NCBI GenBank assembly: GCA_031002005.1
Contig: JARYHS010008074.1
Location: 4,968,924 to 5,032,923, forward strand
Reading direction: 5' to 3'
Length of the DNA stretch: 64,000 nucleotides
From: Vandiemenella viatica
Taxonomy: Eukaryota; Arthropoda; Insecta; Orthoptera; Morabidae
The notes under the pieces were generated by a model. That model was not told the origin of the DNA. It ran no database searches and saw only the letters and a program-made list of their open reading frames with translations. This document shows positions 36,541 through 47,394 of this stretch, one piece after another. Within the stretch, counting starts at the first letter, position 1. Each line of letters opens with the position of its first letter. The translations under genes and the position numbers were made by a program.

Positions 36541-37955
36541 CTAACCACACCCTCCGATAATACAGATCCTTGAAAATCAACACATTCACGGCAAAGATGG
36601 CTACCACAGATTGGCTAGTACCGCAAGTAACCCGACGACTTGCATTGTATTACTCTTGTCTTACCTATTTTGTTAACTTCGCGTTCACTTTATCTTGAAT
36701 ACTAATACCTAACGAATGCGTTAATTACATTTTCATCCAGAAATAACAATATTTTCTTTTGAGCACAATTGAGTAATATTGATATTTATTTATAAACGTT
36801 TCTCTGGAAACAAACCGAGTAATGACATTATTGATGCTCAATATTCCACGCCATTACTAAGGACTTCAGGGAACACCTTAACGCCCGTTGGTACCTCGTG
36901 AGGTATCCGTATTGTAATGTGCCCATCTTCTTATTCGTCATAGCCCACGAACGACTGGTCGCATGAATCATGTAGAAGGATTTGGGCTGGCGACATTTCG
37001 TTATTACGAGGGATGTGTAGACCAATGCACTTCTCATCTAGTGTTCTTTGCCTCAAAACAATTCTGACCCCTGCGGTTCATCCCACTCACTTTACCCCAA
37101 GTTCAGGGAGAACACTAGCATCTTTCAACATAAATATCGAAATAGATTCTCATAACGTCGTAGTTTTCACCACCGCTTCGTGTCTATCACAACTCCGAAA
37201 CACTGTAGATCTCATAATATGACAAAAGTTTTCTTAGTAGTTGCCAAAGATTTCTTAGTAGTTGCCATTTGGCAGGTACAGCAAGCACACACACAGAAAC
37301 CAAACCGAAACACAGGTACACCTCCAGTATAGAGAGACATCATTTTCACAAGATTATAAATATCGAGACATGGACACCACAGAAACAACATCACTCAGAC
37401 ATGCTCAAGCTGTCATCCGCCAACACGCACCCTACCATCTTCCCACATTCTCTGTAGAAATGAGTCAGTGTTCCCAATTTGACGGTCGAAATAAGATCTA
37501 TAAATGTTTAGGAAAGAGTAAAGATACTTGGTAGCAACGATCTGTAGAAAGTCATGTCTTTGCTATATTATACCTATTTTGTACAAGCCACGTTCTAAAA
37601 CCTTTACTTAATCGGAAAATATAGACCTACACCGGAAGTGATCCAGAAAAAAGATGAAGGTGTTCCCCTTTCCGAGTCTCGCGAAACCCATGGGATAAAT
37701 CACAGAGACTGAGTTCCGTATGCCCTTTTGGTGTCACAGCTACAGACGTTGAGGTGGTGCGCCAAGATAATTGTTGTATAACAGGCTGGAGACCGTTTCG
37801 GACATTCATCTTTGAATAAATATCGGCTTCATTGAGATTAAGTTTTTCCCACCGTCTAAAATAGTAAATATTTTTGGGTTGAAATCATATTCCAAGAATT
37901 AACATTAAAAATAATAATCATGAAGTGGGGAAGTAGTTGTATCCTTTTTTTGCCT
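36541..37955. other. No gene recognised
   Basis: There is a small perfect-like tandem duplication TTTCTTAGTAGTTGCCA near 37229-37267. The short open frames show no known domain. Confidence 0.45.
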
Positions 37956-37959
37956 ATGT

Positions 37960-38165
37960 CTTTACGACTTATCGGCGTCAAGGTCATTAGAGGTGGAAAA
38001 GATACGGTGACAAGGAAGGAATTCGGTCTTGGACCTTTGAAGGAACAATGCCGGCATTCACTTGGAGTGATTTGGGGAAAACCGAAAACTGGATGGCCGG
38101 ATGGGGATTCGAACCCTGCCTCCTGCCGAATGCGAGGCCAGAGCGTTATCACACACCCATCACGT
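37960..38165 (-). repeat. SgRP1-like tRNA-derived SINE, minus strand
   Basis: On the minus strand it reads GCCTCGCATTCGG, then a B box GGTTCGAATCCCC, then CCATCCAG, TTTTCCCCAAATCACTCCA and GAATGCCGGCATTGTTCCTT. The same order of words occurs at 54950-55140 and 63790-64000. The head is tRNA-like. This family is abundant in orthopterans such as Schistocerca, as far as I recall. Confidence 0.7.
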
Positions 38166-38895
38166 TCTGTGTTACCACCGTGGTTTATACTCCATCTTTA
38201 TGTTAAACTAGAATGAGGGTAATTGGAAGTCTAATTACGGATAAAGAGAGGGCTTGATGTATACAAAGCGTGTATTGGTGAATGAATATCGCGAAAGGAA
38301 GGGAGGACCACGACGATGTCACAATTTTCTTTCATGTGAACAAATACTTCCCAGGACGAACAATTTCTGTCTGTCACTTACCTGCTCACATATAAAGTTA
38401 TCTCAGAGTAGTTTTTAATATTACATTCACTTTTCTCTTTTCGATTTTGATTACTATCATTTATGTTTTGTCCTTTGCCAGGCAACTGAGATTGTATATC
38501 TGGAGTAGAGCTCTACAATTCCCTCCATTAAAATAGGTTCCACAGTGGTTACATATTGCTCTACATGTGATTTTCTGACTGTTTCGTCTGCTGAGGGGAG
38601 TTACATCGACAGTGCCCAAAGCTGGTGTTTTGTAATATAAACAAGCATTGGCAGCCATTCAACAGAGTCAGCAATGTTATTCGTCTGTATTTTAAATTTT
38701 TTCCCGAAATAAATATTCAGTATTCGATTTCATGATTTGTACTATTAATTTTATCCGTTGGAGTGAATTAATACAGTTAACACGGAGCATTTAAAAACTA
38801 ACACTACATATTAAATTAAAAAAAAAAATCTTGATGACAGTGAGACATATAGTGACTATCGTCGTAATTCTGATGTTGGTTATTTTGTTTTATGG
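38166..38895. other. No gene recognised
   Basis: AT-rich DNA left of the Maverick. An A run lies near 38819-38828. No 6-bp target duplication matching the right side of the Maverick was found. Confidence 0.5.
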
Positions 38896-39098
38896 AGGAA
38901 GAAACCGGGAAAACCCATGATGTCACGAAGTGAGCAGCCAATCAGCGTTCAGGATTGTATGACGTCACAAGATGGCGGATCGTTAGTTCGTTCCTCCACC
39001 GCTAAGGCGGCAGCACCGTTCGGGCTTGCATATACGTTAGTTCCTTGACCGACCGTGAGATGGCAGTATCTCCTAAGGACTTAATTTCTTTGGGCGCA
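38896..39098 (+). repeat. Maverick left terminal inverted repeat
   Basis: It matches the reverse complement of 53857-54057 with scattered differences. Strongly conserved parts are GAGCAGCCAATCAGCGTTCA, GACGTCACAAGATGGCGGAT and TTAGTTCCTTGACCG. Confidence 0.92.
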
Positions 39099-39341
39099 GA
39101 CATTCCACTCCCCCAGCAGAGCTGGGAATTCCGCCGCCTGAGGCGTGTTTACACAGGTGCGCTCGGTGAAGGTATTTACTCAGTCATTAAGCGCTAACCT
39201 GCAACTATTCACTCAACCAAGGGATATTTCTGTTCTGGAATGTGCGCTCCATTAACCGTTGCGAAATGTGTGCCGTGCGGGGCTGGCGTGCCGTTAAGCA
39301 AGCACTTGTTTGCGCACGCCATGTTTGCGACACTCCTCCGG

Positions 39342-39387
39342 TATAAATAGCTACCGCCACGTGGACCAGGCCTCGTTGTCTTTCAGT
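39342..39387 (+). promoter_or_regulatory. TATA box and arthropod initiator for the leader gene
   Basis: TATAAATA at 39342-39349 is followed about 33 bp later by TCAGT at 39383-39387, the arthropod initiator. The first ATG lies about 33 bp after that, at 39418, in the good context CACCATGG. This is the clearest core promoter in the window. Confidence 0.75.
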
Positions 39388-39417
39388 TGCTCGTTGCGCT
39401 TGAACCGTTGCTACACC

Positions 39418-40893
39418 ATGGAATATTCTCAATCTGCTTCAGGTAATGTTAAGTGACTTTAAATAATAAATTATCATATGTGTTTATACCAGTGATACTA
39501 AATATTTCTTTTTTTCCACAACTGCCGGTGCTGTCCGCCGCAGATGTAGATAATTTTTTCACAAACCGTAAGTAAATTTCCTTTTTTATTAGTTGTATTA
39601 ATTTAAACTATTCAAACTAATTTTTTTTTTCTTCTCTGTTTCAGATCTACCGGAGATCTCAGCACTGTTTAGTGAAGATTCAGCGAGTGGTAAGTTTCTT
39701 GAATGAAATTAATATATTTTTGCAGTATAAATTTACTTGTTTAATAGTATAATTTTTTCTGTTGTGGAACCATGAGTTATCTCAACTCCGGAGTTGCTGG
39801 TGCGTTACACATTTGCTGGAGGTATGTGTTTGACTGTAATTAATTTTTTTATTTCTCGTGCTTGTGATTGATACTACAATTTTTTTTTCTGTTGTAGGTC
39901 CACCAGTGGAACCTGTGAGTGCCTCAGCTAGCGGTGGTGAGTATCTGACTGAAAAGTAATTTTTTCCCGTCGTGTGTAGGTGTGTTTGATACTATTTTTT
40001 TTTCCTGTTGAAGGTCTGCCAGTGATCTCGACTCCAGAGCTGATGGCATACATCAACGGCAATGATTTGGCAAGTGGTAAGTGATTTATATATTTCTTGC
40101 TACAGATATATTCATGTTTGATACTAAAAAAAATTATTTTGTTACAGGTGTTAATGCACAGCATTCACCCCCTTCTTCTGAGCTGGCGAGGTATTTTACC
40201 AATTGAAAGTTAAATTTTTATTTTCTTAACTGAATTACTTTAAACCTTTTGGCTGTGCAATAAAACCTGATTTTTTCCCGCAGATTGTCCTGAACGTGAT
40301 AATACCAATCAGCCTGGGGACATCTTTGTTGGTAAGTATTTAAATAATTTTCTCTGTGTAGATTTTTTTTATTTGTCTGGTTAAATTTATTCTGATTCCG
40401 TTGTTAATGCTCTGTTTTTCTCTCTTTCTTTTCCTTGTCTAACTAAATTTATTTTGTTATAGGTCAGCATGATTCCTCGGAGCCAGCGGGCCCCATCAAA
40501 AAAAGGATGATGACCACAGATGATGATGATGGACCATCGAAAAGGATGAAAGTGACAGGTAAGGTATTTCTTCTCTTTTTATTATTTTTTCTTAGACTTT
40601 TAACCATGAAATCTGAAATTTTTTTTATTGCAGATGGATATATGTCGCCGCCGGATCTGGAAGCGTTGTGGGGCATTGCAACCATAACGGACGAGCTGCA
40701 GCAAAGCACCAACGCTTGGACAGAACCGTTGGAGGATGAGCTGCTTTCTACTCTGTCGCCAATTGAGGCACTGTGGGCGACTGATGAACCCTCCTCCCAG
40801 TGGCTGCCTAACACTCAAGCTACAGGGTCCGGCGTTAATGAGGGTGGGGAAAAAACAGGTAAGCCGGACTATCAGGGCAAGTGCTTACGGTGA
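39418..40893 (+). CDS. Intron-rich leader of the Maverick: about ten small phase-1 exons, probably the PolB N-terminus
   Basis: Apparent exons are 39418-39442, 39544-39567, 39645-39689, 39768-39821, 39898-39936, 40014-40076, 40148-40190, 40284-40331, 40463-40558 and 40634-40858. Introns of 76-131 nt begin GTAA/GTGAG/GTAT and end in T-rich tract plus AG. Internal exons are multiples of three (24, 45, 54, 39, 63, 48, 96, 225), and all boundaries are phase 1 except exon 7 (43 nt). Encoded text is acidic, Ser/Pro-rich and low-complexity. Exons 4 and 6 share VISTPEL, and exon 9 has two basic KKRM/KRMK clusters around DDDD, like a nuclear signal. Exon 4 has lost its AG acceptor (GG) and carries a TGA. 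Exon 10 either runs on to a stop at 40893 or connects to the polymerase through an intron 40859-40937. No function is known. Confidence 0.65.
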
Positions 40894-40937
40894 TAGGTTA
40901 CTTCACATCACTGTTGTAAATTTTGAAAATTTTAAAG

Positions 40938-43900
40938 ATCCTGGTAATTTATTAGAGCGTGTTTCAAAATTTTTAATGATCAAATTTCCGCGATTATTCA
41001 GATCCTTCAACACCGGCTGTAAAATGCCAGGTGGGGTTGGATTGCCTTTTCGAAATTCAGAAGAACAATGCCACTAACGTCAGCCGTATTTGTTTTATGC
41101 CCAAGATGCGTGAGCTCACATTAAGCACTTCCCAGAAAGAGTGGTATGAAGTCCATGTGTTTCAACATATCAAGAAGAGATTTAGTGAATTCCAGGACCG
41201 GGATAGTGGCAAATGAGTCGATCAAATTAACGCCCTCGACATCCATGTATCTAAATTCGACCCGCTGTATCGGGGCTCTTCATTTATAGCACTGCCATCC
41301 GATATCCAAGCAAAGAAGGCAATTGTCAATGTTCAAAACAAAGATCATCGTTGTTTTTTTTTGGACGAGCCTGGCATTTCGCGAAAAGGTGAAAGTTCAC
41401 GCGGAATTAGTTAGCAGACATATTAAAGTTCGTTCCAAGTACGATTTAGATTTTGCAGGCATAGACTTCCCTGTAAAATTGTAAGACATTTCCAAATTTG
41501 AGAGGCAAACTCCTGAATATTCGATGAATGTCTACGGCTTGGAACCAGAAGGTAGTATGTTGTAGGTCCCCTCCATCTTGCTGCAGACAAACGCGATTTG
41601 CTTATAAACATGTTGTTGATTAAAGAGGGTGAACACAAGTTTCACTACTGCTGGATCAAGAACTTGTCCAAGTTAGTCAGTTTTTCAGTATCGAAGCATA
41701 ATGGCTGTATTTTCATATGTGATAGATGTCTGCAGCATTTCAGTCGCAAAGATCTCTTGGAACGCCATGAGATTGATTGCGCAAGAGTAGGAACTGTAAG
41801 AGTGGACCTACCTGGCGACGAAGACAAAACCTTAAAGTTTAAGTATTTTGTACACCAACAGCGTGTACCATTCGTCGTTTACGCGGACTTTGAATGTTTG
41901 TTGAAACCCTTTGATACGTGTAGGCCAGACCCCAACGCCTCTCACTCCACATCAGTCCAGGAACACGTCCCTTTTGCTGCGGCATACCAGGTCGTTTGCG
42001 CATACGACCCTCAGCTGAACTGATTCGACTCATTGTCAGGTAAAAACCCTGAGACGTGGCTGGTGGAACAACTCGTGAAACTGGCCCATGATGTTGATGA
42101 AATTACAAGGCAGTCACACTTCTTGTAATGTCAGCTGATGATGATGCAAAATTTACCAGTGCCACGGTATGTCACATCTGAGGTGACGGCTTTGCATCGG
42201 GGGCCGTTAAGGTTCGCGATCATTGCCACATCACAGGTGCATTGAGAGGGGCTGCACACAATAACTGTAATTTACAGTATAAAAATCAAAGGTACATACC
42301 CGTCTTTTTCCATAATTTGTCTGGGTATGACGCGCACTTCATTGTTAGATGAAGATGGGATGGATGTCCTGCCCATCAACACTGAACATTATATTTCGTT
42401 TTCTAAAAAGGTTAAAGGTACGTCAATCACTTTGCGGTTCCTGGACTCGTACCGTTTCATGCACTCCTCGTTAGATAAGCTGGTTGGAACCCTTGAGGAC
42501 CGTTTTATGTACATTACAAGTAAGCATTTCACGGACCCCGAGAAATTCCAACTGGTTAAGTGAAAAGGAGTCTTCCCTTACGAATACGTGGATTCGTGGG
42601 ATAAACTCAAAGAGGCCACGCTCCCTCCAAAGTCTAAATTTTATAGTTCGCTGTCAGAGTCTGATATTTCGGACGACGACTACGAACACGCGACACAAGT
42701 GTGGCGGGTTTTCCAGATCAAGAATTTAGAGGAATACGCAAGTCTGTACATGGGGACAGATGTACGGCTACTTGCGGATCTGTTTGAAAAATTTAGGGCT
42801 GTATGTTTGGACAAGTTCACCCTGGATTCCGCCCACTATTTCACAGCCTTTCGTGGCAGGCTATGTTAAAGAGAACGCGTGTCGAGCTGGATCGTCTGAC
42901 AGATATCGACATGCTTCTCTTTTTCGAACGTGGAATTCGTGGTGGTACTTGTTAGTGTGTCCATAGGTACGCCAAGGCAAATAACCGGTACATGGCGGAG
43001 TACAACTCCGACGCACCTGAAAATTTCATCATGTATTTTGATGTAAACAATCTGTACGACTGGGCCATGTCGGAGTATCTACCCTCTGGAGGGTTTCGAT
43101 GGTTATTTGCCGAGCAGATTGCTAGCATAGACTTAATGAGCGTAGCAGCCGACTCGCCTAGGAGTTTCGTTTTAGAGGTAGACTTGACGATTCCCCAGAA
43201 TATACAAGGCAATCTAGCAGACCTACAGCCATGTCCAGACCACAAAGCCGCCCCTGGATCTACTTTCCCCAAGCTGATGACTACGTTGGAGGATAAGATT
43301 CGATATGTTCTCCATTACCGAGTCCTCCAGCAATGTGTAGGCTTGGGGACGGTACACCGGGTAATTTCTTTCAATCAGTCACCGTGGTTGAAAGAATACA
43401 TCTCTCTCAACACGCGATCTCGTCAGTCAGCCAAATCAGAATTTGAGAGACATGAAATTGTGTACAGGTTGGCCGGGGCGCCGCGGTGCCCGCAAGCATG
43501 TGGCTTCACCACACTTTAAGCGTATGACTATTTTAGAGAAAGACTTTGTGGCTCTGGAGATGGCGAAAGTGCGGGAACTTTTCAACAAGCCGCTCTACGT
43601 CGGAATGTGCATTCTAGATCTGTCTAAACTGCGGATGTACCAATTTCACAATGAATTCGCCATTCCGCAGTTTATACACCCCAAGTTACTTTATATGGAC
43701 ACAGAGAGTTTCATCTATTTGGTGAACGGCTGTGATCCATATGAAGTAATGAAACGCTACAGGGAGGAATTCGACACATCTGGTTATAAACCCAACAATC
43801 GTATCGGTATAGAACCCTATAACGAAAAGGTAGTTGGGGTTATGAAGGATGAGGCGAATGGTTCCCTGATTGTGGAATTCGCGGGTCTTAGGTCGAAAAT

Positions 43901-44174
43901 GTATGCGTTCAGGCTAGAGACCGATCAGACCTCAAGACGGGCAAAGGGTCTTGAACGCACCATCTCCAAAAAACTTACCATAGCGGATTACATTGACAGT
44001 TTACATTGTGCTGCGGAAAAGTTTCATACTCAACATCGATTTCAGTCTAATCTACATAGAATTACCACTATTCAAGTATCCAAGCCGGGTCTGTCTAGAT
44101 TGGATGATAAGCGCTATATTTACCACGACGGGATTGGAACCCTACCTTGGGGGCACAAGTCTGTACCAGAGTGA
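40938..44174 (+). pseudogene. polB: Protein-primed DNA polymerase B of the Maverick, broken
   Basis: This family copies the element from a protein primer. Upstream text (40880-41220) includes VVNFENFKDPGN and FQHIKKRFSEFQDRDSGK. A C2H2-like zinc segment lies at about 41720-41785 (CDRCLQHFSRKDLLERHEIDC region). The exonuclease shows ExoI VVYADFECL (Asp 41886-41888, Glu 41892-41894), ExoII remnant NLSGYDAHFIV near 42316, and ExoIII YMGTDVRLLADLFE near 42747. Polymerase motif A is MYFDVNNLYDWAM near 43032. Motif C is LLYMDTESFIYLV near 43690, with DTE where DTD is usual. The conserved motif B region after about 43440 appears deleted. The C-terminus has FAGLRSKMYAF. There are many frameshifts and stops. 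The end is at TGA 44172-44174. Confidence 0.93.
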
Positions 44175-44654
44175 ATGAGAGTGTGTGACTATTTTGTTAA
44201 TATATGTGTGAATGATGATTAAATATAGCGTTTATCCCGTGTTTATATTACAGTGCACTGGAGGGAGGGATGTAAATAGTTGTATCGCTGAAGTTTTGTT
44301 TATCTGTCTAATGTCGATCATGACGTGTAAATAGCAAATGATGAATTGTTGTTCATCTGTCTAATGCTGAAGTTGTAAATAATTTCATATTTTCTCTGGG
44401 GTTTTGTCAGTGCACTGTATTTAGTATTAGTCATATACTCTAAAAAATGATTTCGAAGACTATATTTTGTAAAATAGACTCTATACTGTTAAAAAAATAT
44501 TTTCAAAGAAAATTGTAGAAAATAGTCTCTTAGCTATGGATGAGGAGAGAAAAAACAATAAAGATATGCTTTACTGATGTTTATTGATGAATCATAATTT
44601 AAATAAATCTTTTACATTTATCCATGTGTTATGTGAATTATCCAAACCTAACCA
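44175..44654. other. Intergenic region between convergent PolB and integrase
   Basis: AT-rich, without ORFs of note. An AATAAA signal lies near 44558, downstream of PolB, and AT-rich text could serve polyadenylation of both genes. Confidence 0.5.
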
Positions 44655-45338
44655 CTACACTAATGCCATATTCTTCCTTTTCCTTATTACTCGTTCATCA
44701 AGAAATGTACTTGGATGTTTTGTTAATTGTAATTCTTGCTGGTAAAATGCTCGTGCAATATCTTTACACTGATAATCTTTTAGTAAATAAGTTACAGGAT
44801 TTAATAATTTAACTTTTCTGATGGTAAAAACTTCAGTTGACCAGTTTTGGCAGATAGCCTTTCTCAAACTTTCCTTTAAACCTACTAATCCTAACATGGT
44901 CGCCAACTTTGAATTTTGCTGGCGTGGTAGTCTTCACACGAAAGTACACTGTTGAAGTAAAGAGTTGGTTTCATTTTGATGGTGCTATGCCACATATTGT
45001 TATAATTTGACATTAACTGAGGAAGAAGTTCAATCCACCGATGTGAGCCACGTCTGCTGAATTCTTGCCATATTGCATTCTTAATAGTTCTGTTTAGCAG
45101 TTCAACTATTGATGCTTTAAGATGAGTATATGTTGAGTAGTGATTAATACCATAGCTAGTCATAAGTTTCTTGATCATGGAATTGTAAAACTCCTATCCG
45201 TTGTCAGTTTGTAAGTTTTTCGGAACACGACCATCTCTTAGGATTCTCTTCATAACATCAGCAACCACACTAGCTGTCTTGTTCCTGAGAGGTAAAGCCC
45301 ATGCAAACTTTGAATAAGTATCAATCACCATCATTATA

Positions 45339-45632
45339 CAGGGTGGGGCATTTAATATGTTTTCTGGAAATATTTTGGAAAGAAAGCATTTTAACAAACA
45401 ATAACTGATATAAAAAATAATCGTACAGTAGGGGGCTAAAATTATGTGATATTGGTTTTTTCACAGGTGGCGCTGTTGTCGTTACAACAAGGTCAACTTA
45501 ATTCTTTTAAATGGGAACCCCTATTTTTTTTTTTTTTTTTTTTTTTTTTGAAGATTCCGATTCCTCATGAAAAAATAAAAATAGTTTGCTTAACTCACTT
45601 TTCTGTTAGCCTCACAGATGGCGCTGTAATGG
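45339..45632 (+). repeat. Left TIR of the DD41D mariner
   Basis: Reverse complement of 46968-47241 with scattered changes, plus a poly-T expansion at about 45524-45550 that accounts for the length difference. Confidence 0.88.
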
Positions 45633-45735
45633 AAGGTAATTTTAAAGGATATGATGAGGCTTGGAACATCAAAACATGACGCAGGACAAGTTTGGCAATT
45701 AGTCGTAATTTTGATTTGACGGTAGCTCCATCAGA

Positions 45736-46798
45736 ATGGTGCGACTTACAATTGCGGAAAAAGTTGAAATGGTTCTTGTGTACGGTGAAGCTGGTCGCAA
45801 TGCTATCGCTGCGTGTGCTTTATACGCTGAGAGGTATCCGGATCTGCATCATCCAAGTCCCATGACTTTTCGTCGGACTGTCAACTTATTTATGGGTACT
45901 GGAAGCGTGAAACGAAGCAGAGCTCGAGGACGATCGGTCACAGACGAAGACAACGAAGCGAATATATTGGCTGCTGTTGAAGTCAATCCACACATAAGTT
46001 CTCGACAACTTGAACGGATGTCAGGAATTTCCAGAAGAAGTATCCTGATAAGTCTCCACCGGCATAAATTCCATCCGTATCACGTGTCATTGCATCAGGA
46101 ACTTTATGGGGAAGACTTCCAAAATCGAGTGAACTTTTGCAACTGGGTTCTGCAAGAAGTGAACAACAACCGTGACTTCGTTTCAAAGATCCTTTTTCTC
46201 GGACGAAGCAAGTTTCACCTATCGTGGCCACGTCAACCGCCATAACATGCACTATTGGGCTGAAGAAAATCCACATTGGATACGTCAAGTGGATCATCAA
46301 CGACCATGGAGCGTCAATGTTTGGTGCGGTGTTATGGGAGATCATCTGATCGGTCCTTACTTTATCGACGGAAACCTTAATACCGTAAAGTAAAGCCGAT
46401 TTTTTATAACTGAGCTCCCAGTTTTGCTGGAAGATGTCCCTCTACAGGACCGCCTAACAATGTGGTATCAACATTATGGCTGCCCCGCACATTTTGCGCA
46501 TGAAGTCCGCGATATTTTAAATCGCCGATTTCCGAACAAATGGATTGGTCGTGGGGGACCAGTGCTTTGGCCGGCGCGTTCTTCGGACCTGACTGCGCCA
46601 GATTTCTTCCTTTGGGGAATGCTGAAGGAAAAATGTTATGCGGAAATACCAACAACGCCAGATAACATGAAGCAGTGCATTCGTGATGCTTGCGCTAACA
46701 TCAGCAGAGACACACTTCGAGCTGTTCAGGCATTATTTCTGCAAAGGGTCAGAAAATGTCTGGAAATAAATGGTTACCTTTTTGAGCACCTGCTGTAG
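45736..46798 (+). pseudogene. DD41D mariner-like transposase, broken
   Basis: The N-terminal part MVRLTIAEKVEMVLVYGEAG is followed by a helix-turn-helix (SSRQLERMSGISRRSI). The first catalytic Asp is in FFSDEASFTYRG, reached only after a frame change near 46170-46190. A second break, with a stop at about 46393, precedes TMWYQHYGCPAHF. In that motif the second catalytic Asp is replaced by Tyr. The third, in WPARSSDLTAPDFFLWG, is 41 residues further on, which marks the DD41D group. The C-terminus ends at 46798. It is inactive both by frame and by lost catalytic residue. Confidence 0.9.
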
Positions 46799-46967
46799 AC
46801 ATGGCTCCAAATAAGTAAGAAAAAGCATTTAAAAAATCAATTTCGTCATTATCCTTTAAAATTACCTTCCATATTTACAGAATGAAAATTATATGTATTT
46901 ATTTAAACAATAATTAAAATTATACACAAAAAACGCGAATATTCAAACGAATTATCATTTTTCGCGA

Positions 46968-47241
46968 TTAGAGCGCCATCTGTGAGGCTAATAGAAAAGT
47001 GATTTAAGCAAACTATTTTTATTTTTTCATGAGGAATCGGAATCTTCAAAAATAATAGGGGTTCCCATTTAAAAGAATTAAGTTGATCTTGTTGTAACGA
47101 CAACAACGCCACCTGTGAAAAAAACCAATATCACATAATTGTAGCCCTCTACTGTACGATTATTTTTTATACAGGTTATTGTTTGTTAAAATGCTTTCTT
47201 TCCGAAATATTTCCAGAAAAGGTATTAAATGCCCCACCCTG
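46968..47241 (-). repeat. Right TIR of the DD41D mariner
   Basis: Pairs with 45339-45632. A GGAAGGTAATTTTAAAGGAT word just inside each TIR is also inverted (about 45634 and 46850). Confidence 0.88.
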
Positions 47242-47394
47242 TATACTTGTAGCCACTGTTTTTAAGAGAGGATGGGATCATTTCCACAATATCAGCTTGC
47301 CACAGATCATCGAGTCCTTTGATGACTACGTGACGTCTTGGGAAATTTCTTGTTTGCTGGTCGATGGAGTTCTGCCACAACTTCTAGATCCATG

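Larger units (their letters stand above)
45339..47241 (+). mobile_element. DD41D mariner-like transposon nested in the Maverick integrase
   Basis: A 1,903-bp element is flanked by TA on both sides (45337-45338 and 47242-47243). Its unusually long inverted repeats are about 294 bp (45339-45632) and 274 bp (46968-47241), starting CAGGGTGGGGCATTTAATA. The left repeat has an expanded T run of about 27 (45524-45550). The transposase gene is broken. Confidence 0.93.
44655..47393 (-). pseudogene. int: Maverick integrase, split by a mariner insertion
   Basis: This retroviral-type DDE integrase would insert the element into host DNA. The start is ATG at 47393-47391 on the minus strand, followed by MDLEVVAELHRPANKKF, then frame-shifted DDLWQADIVEM text. 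The coding part is interrupted at 47242/45338 by the mariner. It resumes with VIDTYSKFAWALPL, KNLQTDNG, YGINHYSTYTHLKASIVELL (Glu of the DDE triad region), RWIELLPQLMSNYN and WSTEVFTIRKVKLLNPVTYLL. The tail KHPSTFLDERVIRKRK leads toward where a chromodomain normally follows, and this copy seems truncated there. Frame changes lie near 45185 and 44900, with others around 47300. Confidence 0.92.
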
